Below the pieces are notes generated by a model. It searched no databases. It had not been told where the DNA came from and was given only the letters and a program-made list of their open reading frames with translations. This document shows, piece by piece, positions 19,149 to 29,877 of a stretch of 64,000 nt of DNA (position 1 is its first letter; every line of letters starts with the position of its first letter). The position numbers and the translations under genes were made by a program. Source of the DNA: Zobellia amurskyensis (GTDB taxonomy: Bacteria > Bacteroidota > Bacteroidia > Flavobacteriales > Flavobacteriaceae); the NCBI RefSeq assembly GCF_009725985.1, contig NZ_RCNR01000016.1:35430-99429 (forward strand), written 5' to 3'.

Positions 19149-20234
19149 ATGAACAAGGACGCAAAAATTTATATTGCAGGACATAGAGGTCTTGTTGGTA
19201 GCGCCATTCTTAAAAAGTTGAAAGCAGACGGTTATTCAAATTTTGTTTTGAAAACCCATGCTGAACTTGATTTGACCGACGCTAACGCCGTCGCTACATT
19301 TTTTGCCGAAGAAAAACCGGAATATGTTTTTCTTGCTGCGGCCAAAGTGGGCGGCATCGTTGCCAACAACACCTACAGGGCAGATTTCATTTACGCCAAC
19401 CTTATGATTCAGAATAACGTTGTTCACCACAGCTATGTGAACAATGTAAAAAAGCTTCTGTTTTTAGGCAGTACATGTATCTACCCAAAAGAGTGTCCAC
19501 AACCAATGAAAGAAGACTACCTTCTTACGGACACTTTGGAGTACACCAACGAACCATACGCCATTGCGAAGATTGCAGGAATTAAATTGTGCGAAAGCTA
19601 CAATTTACAATACGGGACAAACTTTATTTCCGTAATGCCTACCAACCTTTATGGTCCTAATGATAATTTCGATTTAGAGAAGTCGCATGTATTGCCAGCT
19701 CTAATTAGAAAGATGCATTTAGGTAGAGCATTAGAAGCTCAAGATTGGGACAACGTTAGAAAAGATTTGAACGAACGCCCAATCGAAGGTGTGGACGGTA
19801 ATGCTAGTGAATCCGATATCTATGCTATTCTTGAGAAATACGGTATTAAAAAGACCGGTGACAAAATTAGTGTGGAAATCTGGGGCAGCGGGAAGCCTAT
19901 GCGTGAATTTCTTTGGTCAGAAGACATGGCCGATGCGTGCATTTTCATTATGAAAAGTAGAGATTTCAAAGATACCTATGCAGCCGGTGAAAAAGAGATT
20001 CGTAATACCCATATCAATATAGGTACAGGTAAAGATCTTTCAATTCGCGAATTGGCCGAATCAATCAAAGACATGGTTGATTTTAAAGGTTCTTTAAACT
20101 TTAATGCCGATAAACCAGACGGTACAATGAAGAAGTTGACGGATGTCTCTAAACTTCATGGCCTGGGCTGGAAACATAGTATTGACCTTAAAGAAGGTAT
20201 TGAGAAAATGTATAGCTGGTATCGTTCAGCATAA
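19149..20234 (+). CDS. fcl: GDP-L-fucose synthase
   Basis: The 361-residue epimerase/reductase performs the second half of GDP-L-fucose synthesis. N-terminal [10 protein letters not shown] is the cofactor-binding loop; [10 protein letters not shown] carries the catalytic Tyr and Lys, and [10 protein letters not shown] matches the family. It is somewhat longer than the E. coli enzyme because of a lysine/acid-rich insertion around residues 200-240, common in Bacteroidota. It starts 1 bp after gmd and ends at a strong bidirectional terminator. Confidence 0.96.
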   Translation: MNKDAKIYIAGHRGLVGSAILKKLKADGYSNFVLKTHAELDLTDANAVATFFAEEKPEYVFLAAAKVGGIVANNTYRADFIYANLMIQNNVVHHSYVNNVKKLLFLGSTCIYPKECPQPMKEDYLLTDTLEYTNEPYAIAKIAGIKLCESYNLQYGTNFISVMPTNLYGPNDNFDLEKSHVLPALIRKMHLGRALEAQDWDNVRKDLNERPIEGVDGNASESDIYAILEKYGIKKTGDKISVEIWGSGKPMREFLWSEDMADACIFIMKSRDFKDTYAAGEKEIRNTHINIGTGKDLSIRELAESIKDMVDFKGSLNFNADKPDGTMKKLTDVSKLHGLGWKHSIDLKEGIEKMYSWYRSA

Positions 20235-20256
20235 TTGCTCAAAGCCTATTAACATA

Positions 20257-20292
20257 AAAATCCCGCTAACCATTTAAGTTTAGCGGGATTTT
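20257..20292. terminator. Bidirectional terminator between fcl and the oxidoreductase gene
   Basis: A 13-bp perfect stem (AAAATCCCGCTAA, 20257-20269, with its complement 20280-20292) closes a 10-nt loop, with A runs before and T runs after. It separates convergent transcription units. Confidence 0.85.
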
Positions 20293-20321
20293 ATTTTGAT
20301 AAGGAATGTAAACTTACGTTT

Positions 20322-21473
20322 CTAAACTAATCCAGTATCCTTCCAGCTTTTAGAATTGGCCGAGTTAATTACTGCTTCGCAAACCTTTTGTGTCATTAAA
20401 GCATTCTCAAAACTAGGCTCACAAGGCTCACCTGTTTCCAAGCTCTTTAGAAAATCGGCTACTTGGTGAACGAATGAGTGCTCGTAACCGATAGATGTAC
20501 CTGGTATCCACCATTTATCCATATAAGGTTGATCGCTGTCTGTAATCAAGATTCTTTTCCATCCTCTTACTATGGCATCATCTGCATGGTCATACATTTC
20601 AAGATAGTTCATATCATGTAGATCCCATCGTAGCGAAGCGTGTTCCCCATTTATCTCTAGAGTATTCAAAGCCTTGTGACCACGTGCATAACGAGTTGCC
20701 TCAAACAAACCTAAAGCTCCGTTCTCAAAATGACAATGAAAAATACATGCATCATCTATAGTCACTTTTTGAACTTCCCCGGTTCCTTGGTGTACACGTT
20801 CCTTAATGAATGTCTCCGTTACGGCTGATACATCCTTTATTGGTCCATTTAACCACATAGCACTATCTATACAATGCGCCAATAGGTCACCCGTTACCCC
20901 AGAACCTGCAGCCTCAGCATCTAAACGCCATAAAGCCTCACCCCCTTGTGGTAATTCCGGGTTAATAGTCCAATCCTGTAAAAAGTTAGCCCTGTAATGG
21001 AATATCTTGCCCAACTTACCCGAATCTACAATTTGCTTGATCAAGGTTACTGCCGGTATACGACGGTAATTATAAAAAACCGTGTTTGCTACACCTGCTT
21101 TTTTAATAGCATCTACCATAGGTTGAGCTTCAGCTATAGTACGGGCCAAAGGTTTTTCACAAAGTACCATTTTACCTGCTTCTGCAGCAGCAATTGCAAT
21201 ATCAGCATGCATATCATTAGGAGTACAGATATCAACGGCATCAATATCATCTCTGGCAATAACCGCTTTCCAATCCGTTTCATAGGATTCAAAACCCCAT
21301 TGCTCAGCAAAAGCTTTCACCTTTTCCTCTGTCCTGGCACACACCGTTTTTAAAACCGGTCGATATTCAAGTTCAGGAAAAAAATCACCACTACGCTTGT
21401 AGCCATTTGTGTGCGTCCTCGCCATTAAACCAGTTCCTATCAATCCTATACGGAGTTCTTTCTTTTGTGCCAT
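20322..21473 (-). CDS. Cytoplasmic Gfo/Idh/MocA-family oxidoreductase
   Basis: The 383-residue protein has no signal peptide. A Rossmann motif ([12 protein letters not shown]) and the EKPLA motif near residue 107 place it in the Gfo/Idh/MocA family. The C-terminal domain has GDLLAHCID, with the usual catalytic Asp/His pair. It is the last gene of a seven-gene minus-strand unit that also encodes two TIM-barrel isomerase-type proteins, a hydrolase, a cupin isomerase, a DUF4432 protein and a large cytochrome-type dehydrogenase. It probably oxidises or reduces a sugar or sugar acid in that pathway. Substrate unknown. Confidence 0.88.
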   Translation of the reverse strand: MAQKKELRIGLIGTGLMARTHTNGYKRSGDFFPELEYRPVLKTVCARTEEKVKAFAEQWGFESYETDWKAVIARDDIDAVDICTPNDMHADIAIAAAEAGKMVLCEKPLARTIAEAQPMVDAIKKAGVANTVFYNYRRIPAVTLIKQIVDSGKLGKIFHYRANFLQDWTINPELPQGGEALWRLDAEAAGSGVTGDLLAHCIDSAMWLNGPIKDVSAVTETFIKERVHQGTGEVQKVTIDDACIFHCHFENGALGLFEATRYARGHKALNTLEINGEHASLRWDLHDMNYLEMYDHADDAIVRGWKRILITDSDQPYMDKWWIPGTSIGYEHSFVHQVADFLKSLETGEPCEPSFENALMTQKVCEAVINSANSKSWKDTGLV

Positions 21474-21512
21474 TGTACTATTATTTTAAGTTTAAAAAAT
21501 GTTCATATTCGT

Positions 21513-22325
21513 TTATATCAAAGGCCTTAAGACCTCTTCTATGTAAATACCATCTTTTAAAGTAACCCCATCTGGATCTGTTATTGCAGCATCACATTCG
21601 TCCTCTACAATAATCCATCCCTTAAAGTCGGTTTCCTTTAAATACGATGTTATTCCCTTAAAGTCAATTATACCATCACCCATTGCAGCCCATTTACCGT
21701 TGTCATACATATCCTTATAATGGACACAGTTTACCAGTTCACGATACTGTTTTATAATAGGTAAAGGATCCATACCACCTTTGGCCATGTGCCCAACATC
21801 TGGTGTGTATTTAATCACATTACTATCCAGACCGTTCAAAAGAATTTTATAATCCTCCTCTGTTCTGTATATGGAGCCCATTGGAGAATTAGGGTGATAC
21901 GAGCATATCACACCTTCCCCGGCCGCCCTAGTGGCAATTTCATTTACACAGGTCAATAGATTCTGTTGCCGCTCCTTTAAATGCTCACGATCTTGCCCTG
22001 GCATTTGTACCAGTAACAATATGGCTTCCGGAAAATGCTTCATGAACTCGATCCATTGATCGGCATTTCTTTTTTCCGCATCGGTTTCCTTTGGATTTCT
22101 CCAGTCTTCTACGTGACACAGAACGGATAGTTCTAAATTATTTTTGTCCAAGGTTGCCTTAAATACCTTAGGATCTGTAAATCCGTTCATAAAACCAGTA
22201 TCAGGCTCAATACCTTTAAATCCTGCTTTAGAGGTTACCTCAATTATATGGTCTAATTTATTTTTATATTTTTCCCCGGACATTGCCCAAGTATAGGTCT
22301 CGCAACCAATTTTTATTTTTGACAT
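21513..22325 (-). CDS. Sugar phosphate isomerase/epimerase-family TIM-barrel protein
   Basis: The 270-residue cytoplasmic protein (no signal peptide) is an AP-endonuclease-2-like TIM barrel. ETYTW at the start, CSYHPNS, TPDVGHM, CVHYKDM and IIVEDECD carry the expected metal-binding His, Asp and Glu. The family includes epimerases, isomerases and dehydratases or eliminases of sugars, among them the TIM-barrel enzymes paired with a Gfo/Idh/MocA dehydrogenase in levoglucosan breakdown. It lies directly upstream of such a dehydrogenase (39 bp gap). Confidence 0.85.
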   Translation of the reverse strand: MSKIKIGCETYTWAMSGEKYKNKLDHIIEVTSKAGFKGIEPDTGFMNGFTDPKVFKATLDKNNLELSVLCHVEDWRNPKETDAEKRNADQWIEFMKHFPEAILLLVQMPGQDREHLKERQQNLLTCVNEIATRAAGEGVICSYHPNSPMGSIYRTEEDYKILLNGLDSNVIKYTPDVGHMAKGGMDPLPIIKQYRELVNCVHYKDMYDNGKWAAMGDGIIDFKGITSYLKETDFKGWIIVEDECDAAITDPDGVTLKDGIYIEEVLRPLI

Positions 22326-22412
22326 CGTTATATTATTTTTTTGTTAGGATTGGATAGTCATTTACACCAAAACGACAGGGATTACCCAAAAACGTTTCGG
22401 AAATAACCTGAC

Positions 22413-23219
22413 TTAATAGTTAGCTTTTAACCAGTTCAACACTCTTGGATTAAAATCGTCCAATTTTTCCCAATGGAAAGCGTGACCTGCATTATCATAC
22501 AAGTGAAGCTCGCTATTTGGAATCCCATCAGATACCTCTTGTACCATCCATTCCGGTACGAACATGTCTTGCTTACCTCCTATTACAAGCGTAGGCGATT
22601 TGATTTGAGATAATTGAGCTACCACGTTGTGGCTGATACAGGCTTCTGCCTGAGCTTCCAATCCATGTAAGGGTTGTTGAATAGCTTCTAAAGCAGCTCC
22701 TTTCTGGCCACTTAGCAATCCTTCAAATTCGGCATCATCATCAAAAGTAGGCTTGTCAAAAATGAGCAACTGCATAAAATTCGCAAACTGCTCCGGCCTT
22801 AAATGTGCCTTTATATGTGTAATGTGCCTAAATATAGCTTCACCCTTTCTATCACAACTCGCCCAAGGGCACATAGCTACCATAGCCGCGACCTTTTCAG
22901 GATGCCTAATAGACATTTGCAAGGCTATTGCACCACCCATGGAAACCCCCACGACCGCTGCATTGGGTATGCTTAACGCATCTAAAAGTGCCGCACTATC
23001 ATCGGCCATTTGAGCCGTTGTATAAGGGCCTTCCGGCTTATCTGACAATCCTACCCCACGGTTATCAAAAAGAATACATTGGTATTCCTTTTCCCAATGA
23101 GACACGTGCTTTTCCCAAACTGCCGATGCAGCTGTAATACCCATTATTAAAAGTAAGGGTTTGCCTTCTCCTCTTATTTCATAATATAACTGAACTCCGT
23201 TAACTGTAACAAATGACAT
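22413..23219 (-). CDS. Alpha/beta-hydrolase, lactonase-like
   Basis: The 268-residue cytoplasmic protein has the alpha/beta-hydrolase fold with nucleophile elbow GVSMGG (Ser about 94), acid in GGKQDMFVP and late His in NAGHAFHWE. It most resembles 3-oxoadipate enol-lactonase-type hydrolases. In this gene set, a lactonase following sugar oxidation would be logical, since dehydrogenation at C1 yields a lactone. That role is inference; simple esterase activity is the alternative. Confidence 0.78.
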   Translation of the reverse strand: MSFVTVNGVQLYYEIRGEGKPLLLIMGITAASAVWEKHVSHWEKEYQCILFDNRGVGLSDKPEGPYTTAQMADDSAALLDALSIPNAAVVGVSMGGAIALQMSIRHPEKVAAMVAMCPWASCDRKGEAIFRHITHIKAHLRPEQFANFMQLLIFDKPTFDDDAEFEGLLSGQKGAALEAIQQPLHGLEAQAEACISHNVVAQLSQIKSPTLVIGGKQDMFVPEWMVQEVSDGIPNSELHLYDNAGHAFHWEKLDDFNPRVLNWLKANY

Positions 23220-23243
23220 AGTATATTTCTTTTCATTAGTTAG

Positions 23244-24272
23244 TTAACTCCATCCATGTAATTCGCGAACCTTTATAAGGGTTGCCAAAATATCGTTCCA
23301 AGTCTGTTGTTTCAGCATCACATCATTATCAAACATGCAACCATCCCAACAAATATGTTTAACCGCTTTTGTCAATTCTCCATTTCCGTCTCTTAACCAG
23401 AAGCCGGCATCTTTGGCAACATCTAATTTACCGTTTGGATCTGTAGCCAAACAGTGACGCCCTGTCTTATCATGTGAACCAGTACCATGTACAGTTCCAT
23501 CATTTTGAGCTACGTGAAAATCTATGGTCCACGGTCTTAAAGCATCTGTAACGGTTTTAAGACCCGCTTCCAATGTTTTTCTGTCCGACCAATCAAAATT
23601 TTCAGGTAAAATTCTATGCTCAGGAGCGTTATAGCCTAATAAATACAATAAGGTGTGGGACATATCTGCCTGAAAACCAATATTGGGTCTATCTACAGCT
23701 TCCAAAGTTTCTACCATAGCCTTCCAGCTATGCATTCCCGCCCAGCAAATCTCTCCTTCCGCAGCTAATTTCTCATCATAATCTGCAGCTACATCACATG
23801 CTTCACGAAACGTTTCAGCAATCAACTTGGTATTGTTTACCGGATCCTTTGCCCAGTCTTCCGGACTTGAGGCTGAATCAATCCTAATAACACCATATTG
23901 CCTAACACCGTGCTCACGGAAAATTTTACCAAAATGACACGCGCGTTGCACCATGTCCACAAATGTTTTACGGTCCTCCTCAGAGCCTAAAGTAGGCCCG
24001 CCCCAAATAGGTGCGACCAAAGTGCCAATATTCAAATCTCGACCAGCAACTTTATCCGCCAATCTTTTTATGTCATCATCAGAACTATGAATATCAACAT
24101 GTGGATCAAATAGCCCAATATCTATACCGTCAAACTTAATACCGTTCACTTCTGCATTTGCAGTCATATCAAGCATTTGATCAAATGAAATAGGCGGCTC
24201 TGAATCTGGTCCTTTACCAACAATACCAGGCCATGAGGCATTGTGGAGTTTTGGAAAAGTGTTGTCTTTCAT
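23244..24272 (-). CDS. TIM-barrel sugar isomerase/epimerase-family protein
   Basis: The 342-residue cytoplasmic protein is longer than the neighbour at 21513 but has the same kind of barrel. [33 protein letters not shown] and CWDGCMFD carry likely metal ligands (Glu/Asp/His). It lies 24 bp before the hydrolase gene on the same strand. Two different TIM-barrel proteins with one Gfo/Idh/MocA dehydrogenase in one unit recall pathways in which a keto-sugar is beta-eliminated and then rehydrated. Confidence 0.8.
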   Translation of the reverse strand: MKDNTFPKLHNASWPGIVGKGPDSEPPISFDQMLDMTANAEVNGIKFDGIDIGLFDPHVDIHSSDDDIKRLADKVAGRDLNIGTLVAPIWGGPTLGSEEDRKTFVDMVQRACHFGKIFREHGVRQYGVIRIDSASSPEDWAKDPVNNTKLIAETFREACDVAADYDEKLAAEGEICWAGMHSWKAMVETLEAVDRPNIGFQADMSHTLLYLLGYNAPEHRILPENFDWSDRKTLEAGLKTVTDALRPWTIDFHVAQNDGTVHGTGSHDKTGRHCLATDPNGKLDVAKDAGFWLRDGNGELTKAVKHICWDGCMFDNDVMLKQQTWNDILATLIKVRELHGWS

Positions 24273-24364
24273 ACTTCTGTTCTTTTAAATTAAACGTATC
24301 TACTTTTTCAATTTAGCATATTCTTTAAACGTAAAAAATACACTTGCTCTAAAATACGGTTTAT

Positions 24365-25576
24365 TTATAATTTAAGGTCAGGATTTTTAGGTCCAAAGTG
24401 TTTTAACATTACAATAGGATCTGTTTTACTATGATTTACAATAGTAACACCTTCTTTTGCAGCTTTCTCCGTCACAAAATATTCATCATGTGTTAATTGT
24501 CCATATCTAATAAGTGATGGTGTTTCAATATCCCAAACACCCATTTTACCGTGACCTTGCATCATAATCATTCCGTAACAGGCACTATCTTTTATAGTAA
24601 CTGTTTGCCCTGGCAGTACGGTCAATTCTTTAGCACTAAAAGCATCGGAACGGTAACAAATCCACTTATCAACATAACCTTCTGCTTCCATTTCCTCTAA
24701 AGGTTTTACCGGAATAGGTCTCATGAAGCGAGTTTCCAACATATTTGGGTCTGTATTCAACTCCCAGTCTATCACTTCCATTAGTTGATCAAAATCGCCC
24801 ATTCTATCTTCTGGAGTTCCGTTCCATAATAGTTCCTCTGGAATAATGGCTTCGTTTACCAAAGATTGGTACATGGCAAATACATCAGATGCTTTTTGAG
24901 GTTCATAGGTACACATACTACCTGGAGCATGAAGCATTCCTGGTGGTACATCCCATCCAGTTCCCGGTTCCAATCTAAAAGCCGATGAAAAGTTAGTAAT
25001 CTTATTATCGCCCTTTGTAAAATTCTTTAGGCACTCTTTTATCTCTTCTTTAGTTGTACCCGGAGTTATTCCAAAGAAAGTATATGGAAAATCGCCTCCG
25101 TGGTTGTTTACTTGAGGTGGAAAATAATACGCTTCCGGTTTTCCTTTTTGACCAATTTTAGCTGCATGCTCGTCATTATGGTGAATGTGATGTGGTAACG
25201 GCCCCATGTTATCAAAAAACTTAGAGTACATGGGCCAACTTTGATACTCGTCCCAAAGACGGTCACCAATAATTTCTCCTTTTAATTCATCAATAACATC
25301 TTTTAAAAGAATCTGCACCTCTTTGCCATCTTCCTCTAGAACAACTGGACTTAAACCTTCATTTTTGCCCGTTAAAGGACCATTTTCAGCGGGAGTCGTT
25401 GATGAAAACCAACGTTCATCTATACCTCCACGCTCTCCTCCCAAAACGTAATAATCGTCCGGGTGTAATTTTATTCTTCTACCCGGAACACAAAAAGAAC
25501 GCGGTACCCATGTTGGCGCCAAACGTAAAATTCCTTGACCCTGCTCCAATGCTTTTTTAGCTGATGAATTTGCCAT
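24365..25576 (-). CDS. Cupin-fold, phosphomannose-isomerase-like protein
   Basis: The 403-residue cytoplasmic protein starts at ATG 25576 (a TTG nine bases upstream is less likely). A cupin metal site is visible: HHIHHNDEHAAK followed by a Glu in GKPEAYY, and a later His in PPGMLHAPG. This matches class I mannose-6-phosphate isomerase-like cupins, but it is not a standard ManA sequence. It is likely to isomerise the keto-sugar or sugar acid made by the rest of the unit. The 92-bp gap to the next gene is the largest inside the unit and could hold an internal promoter. Confidence 0.65.
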   Translation of the reverse strand: MANSSAKKALEQGQGILRLAPTWVPRSFCVPGRRIKLHPDDYYVLGGERGGIDERWFSSTTPAENGPLTGKNEGLSPVVLEEDGKEVQILLKDVIDELKGEIIGDRLWDEYQSWPMYSKFFDNMGPLPHHIHHNDEHAAKIGQKGKPEAYYFPPQVNNHGGDFPYTFFGITPGTTKEEIKECLKNFTKGDNKITNFSSAFRLEPGTGWDVPPGMLHAPGSMCTYEPQKASDVFAMYQSLVNEAIIPEELLWNGTPEDRMGDFDQLMEVIDWELNTDPNMLETRFMRPIPVKPLEEMEAEGYVDKWICYRSDAFSAKELTVLPGQTVTIKDSACYGMIMMQGHGKMGVWDIETPSLIRYGQLTHDEYFVTEKAAKEGVTIVNHSKTDPIVMLKHFGPKNPDLKL

Positions 25577-25593
25577 ATTACTCAATATTTATT

Positions 25594-26664
25594 TTATAAA
25601 AAAGATGTTATAAATGATTCTATTTTTTCTGGTGACAGTACTTCTAATTCTAACAAATAACTTCTACCTTCATTTGGCTCCAATAAAATAAGAGAGCCTG
25701 CTTCTCTTGCATTTTTTTGCCCTATCGGTGGATTTGTTGCTGGCTCTAGGGCTGTCACGTATTCATTTTTACCCCAATGCTGCCAATTGATCAACCAGGG
25801 TAATTGTTTTTTTGGAAAGCGAAGTGCTACGGCCAAATTCAATTTTTCGTTATAGATTCCGCAGTTACAATTACCCTCCGTATCCTCTTCTGCATCAATA
25901 AATGCTACATCTTCACCCGTTCCAGAATGCGCATCCACAGGCTGTGGACATTTCCTAAAATTGACTTCGTCTTTAAAAATTTTTCGCTCAGAATCCGGTG
26001 TCGGGGATTCCAAATTTCCCTTCCAAAATAAATCAGTGCCTTCATCTATCAAAGGCCAACCAAAATTTACATGATACAGAAGCATGTGCGGTGCCCTTTC
26101 ATTTCCTCGGTTAACTACCTCATCATGAACATGAATCTTAGCCTCACCTAATTTACCGGAAATAGTTCGTTTCAATTCCAATACAGGTCCAAAAACCTGA
26201 GTTTCCCTAATAATACCGGTTATACTCATTTCCATTTTTCCCGCAGCTGGGTCTGGCTGAACAATGGAGACTATTTCTGCAGGCGTATTGCTAATAAGAC
26301 CATGAAGGCCCCTTGTACCATGCTCGTCTTCCTCCGGCCCACCTACGTGAGAAAGTCCGCAGGTAGTTAAAAGTCCACCGCCAAAATTCCGTATCCAACC
26401 CATTCCCTGATCAGAAAATCGCTCGGGAGAAACAACTCCTGTCTGACTTAGCCAAGCCAAACTATATTCTTTATAGAAGGCATCTGCAATGTCCATCCCG
26501 CGGTCAATAACAACCTTATACCTGAGCCCGGTTCCTGTGTTGATCCATGCAATCCGTGTTCCTCGACCCAAACCGTTATCCAAAACAGAAGTCTCAATAC
26601 CGCCTACCTGAGCCGTATTGCCAATTTTGTCTTTCCCGTTACGTATAAAACTTTCTGTGGACAT
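25594..26664 (-). CDS. DUF4432 family protein (galactose-mutarotase-like fold)
   Basis: The 356-residue cytoplasmic protein matches DUF4432, a branch of the aldose-1-epimerase/mutarotase superfamily. Visible blocks are the early DRGMDIADA, GLHG, the histidine in LLYHVNFGWPL and the acidic residue in ALEPATNPP. It probably interconverts anomers of the pathway sugar or binds an unusual sugar. It starts 35 bp after the cytochrome gene and ends 17 bp before the cupin gene. Confidence 0.78.
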   Translation of the reverse strand: MSTESFIRNGKDKIGNTAQVGGIETSVLDNGLGRGTRIAWINTGTGLRYKVVIDRGMDIADAFYKEYSLAWLSQTGVVSPERFSDQGMGWIRNFGGGLLTTCGLSHVGGPEEDEHGTRGLHGLISNTPAEIVSIVQPDPAAGKMEMSITGIIRETQVFGPVLELKRTISGKLGEAKIHVHDEVVNRGNERAPHMLLYHVNFGWPLIDEGTDLFWKGNLESPTPDSERKIFKDEVNFRKCPQPVDAHSGTGEDVAFIDAEEDTEGNCNCGIYNEKLNLAVALRFPKKQLPWLINWQHWGKNEYVTALEPATNPPIGQKNAREAGSLILLEPNEGRSYLLELEVLSPEKIESFITSFL

Positions 26665-26699
26665 TAATAATTTTATTCTATTTTGACCTTCTAACTTTA

Positions 26700-29387
26700 T
26701 TATTCTTTGCTAAACATCTCATTCTCGGCATCTCCACCAGAAATAAGGTACGCCAACAAATCTTTAACCTCATCATCACTCAAACGATTAATACTACCCG
26801 GTGGCATCAAGGAAACTGAGGACATCTTCATTCCCGTTACATCTTCCTTAGGAATGGTTCTTAGAATGTCCGGTGCATACGGGTTCTGAGAAACCTTATA
26901 ATTAGCTCCTTCTTCACTGATCAATCTACCTACTATAGAGTTTCCATCTTTTAAAGAAAAAACGGTTGTGTTGTATTGGTCTGAAATTACATCACTTGGA
27001 TCAATAATTGCCCTAAGAATATCTTCTGGGGAGAATCGCGTACCAACTTGGGATAATTCCGGGCCAATGTTTTGACCTTCGCCACGCATACTGTGACACG
27101 TAATACAATTGGTAGCCAAAAACATATTTCTACCGGTTTCAAAATTTCTATTATCCAAACCATCGGCTAATAACGGAGCAATGTCTTTCTCTTCCCATTT
27201 CTTCCCTGGACCTTTAGGCTGAATAGCACTTGAAGCTAATTCATTCCCTGATTTACTAAGTAAGGAATCTCCAGACATTTGATTGTAAAATTCCATTTTA
27301 TTTGCAGCCACATGGGTCAATGCCTTTTTTCTAGCTTTATCTATAAAACCTATATAGCTACGTCCTGCTTTAAATGAAAAAGCTTTATAAAACCACTTGA
27401 AATACCTCTCCCTTAATTTAGGTGTCCACCCTGTTGTAGCATCTTGTAATACCAAGCCGTAATAGGTGTGCTGCGCTAAAGGCATATTCTTTAATGTTTC
27501 GGCAATGTCCATTCCATACTGCGGATTTCTAAGAATTAAATCTGATGCCTCCGTAGCCGTATTTGCCATAACAGAGGCATTTTCCCCCTCTTCAGACTCC
27601 AACAAGGCAAGTGTTTTTGATATAACGGAAGAATCATCTACAAAAACCAATGTCTTACTCAGTAATTGATTTAACACGTCTGTATCCGCTGGGTAATGAG
27701 CTGACAAATACGAGCTGACTTTTCTTTTAACATCAGTATTCGGTTTTCCAAAACGTGATAAGGTAAGCTCCATAGCACGAACTAGGTCTACTTGGTTCTG
27801 CTCAGAGAGACTAACGTAATCAATATTAACTAAGGAATTTATTAATCGGCTCTGCTGACTTTTATCGCCCTGTCTTGCCAAAGCTACGGCAGCATGAATT
27901 TTTCTTACCGCATCGGTTTCCGAATAAACCTTTTCTTGCCAAGTGCTTACTGGTTGATGTTCCACAGCAATACGGGCAGCATATTGAATAAACCGGTCTT
28001 TACTATTTAAATAGGGCCAAGCAAATTCTATTGCTCCATCTTGGGGAGCACCATGATAGGTCTCTAATTTTTTACGAATCGTGTTTTCTTTTGTTTGCTC
28101 TAAATCTGCAACAACCTCCGTTAGTTCATCTTGATTGTTATAGTATACGCGATACAAATCCGACTCTAATCTACGTCCACCGGTCATAAAGTACATAGCT
28201 CCGTCAGGACCAATAACTCCATCTGTTAATGGAAGCGGAATTCCCGATAGAAACTCTTCTTTTTCACCCACATAAGAAGAACCGTTAGCTTTCATTTCAA
28301 TAGCATAAATAATTCCGAAACTCCAATCAAAAGCAAATACGCTATGCTGATATTTTTTAGGAAATTTAGCTCCTTTACCATGCACTACATTAGTAGGCGA
28401 CCCCTGCCCTATATTAATTACAGGAGGTACATTATCCGGATAAGCCGCTGACCATTTTCCATTACCGGTTCTCCATCCAAACTCCGACCCACTTGTAACA
28501 TGACAAATTCGCGTTGGACGATACCAAGGCATACCCAAATCCCATTCCATATCCGAGTCATAAACAAACATATCTCCCAACTCATTGAACGCCAAATCAA
28601 ACGGATTTCTAAAGCCCGAAGCCACAAGTTCCCATTGCTTTCCTTCTGGGTCGAGGTTGGCTACCCAACCACCTGGTGCACCACGATCATTGGCATGGCC
28701 ACGTGGGTCTTTTATTTGAGGGAACAAATTGTCATCCTTCCAGTTATTAGGAAGACGATATCCTTCCATCTCCGGTAAATCTGTATGGTTACCCGCTATT
28801 ACATAAAGTGATTCTCCATCAGGAGAAAGAACAATACTGTGGGGACCATGCTCTCCGGCCCCCTCTAAAGCTTTTAGAAGTGTTATTTTATCGTATTGAT
28901 CATCATTATCCGTATCCTGTAAACGATAAAGACCGCTACTCTTTTCAAATTCATCACTACCTCTATGATTTACCATAACATAAAGGCTATTAAAAGCATA
29001 CAACAAACCTTGGGCATAGCCCATTTGTATGATTGAATCGGCTACCTGCGTACCCGTCTGTATTTTAAGTTTTTCTATTTCTGGCGTAAGATTCTCCGAT
29101 CCTATAGGTGCAACTTCCATTCTATATAAAGCACCATACTGATCAGAGGTAATTAACCTTCCCTTATCATCAAAAGTCATAGCTACCCAAGACCCCATGT
29201 TATTATCTCCGGGACTATATAAATGTTCCGCACCGAAACCTGATTGTAATTTTAGCTTTGCTATTTTCGGGTTATCGGACTCAACAGTTTCACTTTCGTT
29301 CTTTTTGTCCGAAGTACAAGAAATTGCAAAAACTAAAATACAGACGCAAAGTAACAATTTGTCAACTTTCAGTGTTTTCATGGTCAT
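26700..29387 (-). CDS. Large lipoprotein with PQQ-dehydrogenase-like beta-propeller, HEAT-like region and c-type heme domain
   Basis: The 895-residue protein has a lipoprotein signal (FAISC). Residues about 50-420 look like a soluble-glucose-dehydrogenase/sorbosone-type beta-propeller (GEHGPHSIVLSPDG, SGFRNPFDLAFN). About 430-720 is helical HEAT-like. A cytochrome c domain with CITCH (Cys-x2-Cys-His, about residue 770) and a Met ligand region follows. This is the PVC-type heme-binding dehydrogenase architecture that is also common in marine Bacteroidota. It would oxidise a sugar in the periplasm and pass electrons to the respiratory chain. It is the first gene of the seven-gene unit and the only one with an export signal. 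Confidence 0.85.
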   Translation of the reverse strand: MTMKTLKVDKLLLCVCILVFAISCTSDKKNESETVESDNPKIAKLKLQSGFGAEHLYSPGDNNMGSWVAMTFDDKGRLITSDQYGALYRMEVAPIGSENLTPEIEKLKIQTGTQVADSIIQMGYAQGLLYAFNSLYVMVNHRGSDEFEKSSGLYRLQDTDNDDQYDKITLLKALEGAGEHGPHSIVLSPDGESLYVIAGNHTDLPEMEGYRLPNNWKDDNLFPQIKDPRGHANDRGAPGGWVANLDPEGKQWELVASGFRNPFDLAFNELGDMFVYDSDMEWDLGMPWYRPTRICHVTSGSEFGWRTGNGKWSAAYPDNVPPVINIGQGSPTNVVHGKGAKFPKKYQHSVFAFDWSFGIIYAIEMKANGSSYVGEKEEFLSGIPLPLTDGVIGPDGAMYFMTGGRRLESDLYRVYYNNQDELTEVVADLEQTKENTIRKKLETYHGAPQDGAIEFAWPYLNSKDRFIQYAARIAVEHQPVSTWQEKVYSETDAVRKIHAAVALARQGDKSQQSRLINSLVNIDYVSLSEQNQVDLVRAMELTLSRFGKPNTDVKRKVSSYLSAHYPADTDVLNQLLSKTLVFVDDSSVISKTLALLESEEGENASVMANTATEASDLILRNPQYGMDIAETLKNMPLAQHTYYGLVLQDATTGWTPKLRERYFKWFYKAFSFKAGRSYIGFIDKARKKALTHVAANKMEFYNQMSGDSLLSKSGNELASSAIQPKGPGKKWEEKDIAPLLADGLDNRNFETGRNMFLATNCITCHSMRGEGQNIGPELSQVGTRFSPEDILRAIIDPSDVISDQYNTTVFSLKDGNSIVGRLISEEGANYKVSQNPYAPDILRTIPKEDVTGMKMSSVSLMPPGSINRLSDDEVKDLLAYLISGGDAENEMFSKE

Positions 29388-29806
29388 ATCTTTCTTTTTA
29401 GTTTTTTAGAAATACAATTGAGAAAATCCCAATATAATACTTAATCAAAGTTGGTTTTAACACTATATATCGCAGACTTTTATACAGCTATATATGGTTT
29501 TGTGTGTCTAAAACTAATGAAGCATTTTTTGTTTACTATCCTGTAGTGTACTGTACAATTCAGTCTGAAAAACAAAAAAAATAAACTATTTAGCTGAATG
29601 CCATCCAACTAAGTAAAAAACCTTTAAAACAAGAAGCGTTTAAATAGTATTCTCTGTTTTACATAGGTTACCGAAATCAAAACATTCTTTTGATAACTTC
29701 GCCCAGAACAAAGCTCTATTTAGCCTATCCGTTATTGCTTTGCACCAATATTGGGTGTCAAAAGCAAAAAATAAGATTCACACTATTCTATCCCTAAAAT
29801 TAATAA

Positions 29807-29838
29807 TTGCTATTAATTCAGGTAATTTTATATCTTTA
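29807..29838 (+). promoter_or_regulatory. Probable promoter of the AraC-family regulator
   Basis: TTG at 29807-29809, a 21-bp spacer, and TATCTTTA at 29831-29838 (7 of 8 to TAnnTTTG). This fits the Bacteroidota sigma factor consensus and would start transcription near 29843, leaving a leader of about 90 nt. Confidence 0.5.
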
Positions 29839-29877
29839 TAAGAATACCTCTCTAACAAAAAAGAGAATATTCAAATT

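Noticed and set aside
29663..29674. GGTTA half-site upstream of the AraC gene resembling the operator half-sites
   Set aside because: There is no second half-site 21 bp on either side and no TTTG at the required distance, so it is treated as a chance match.
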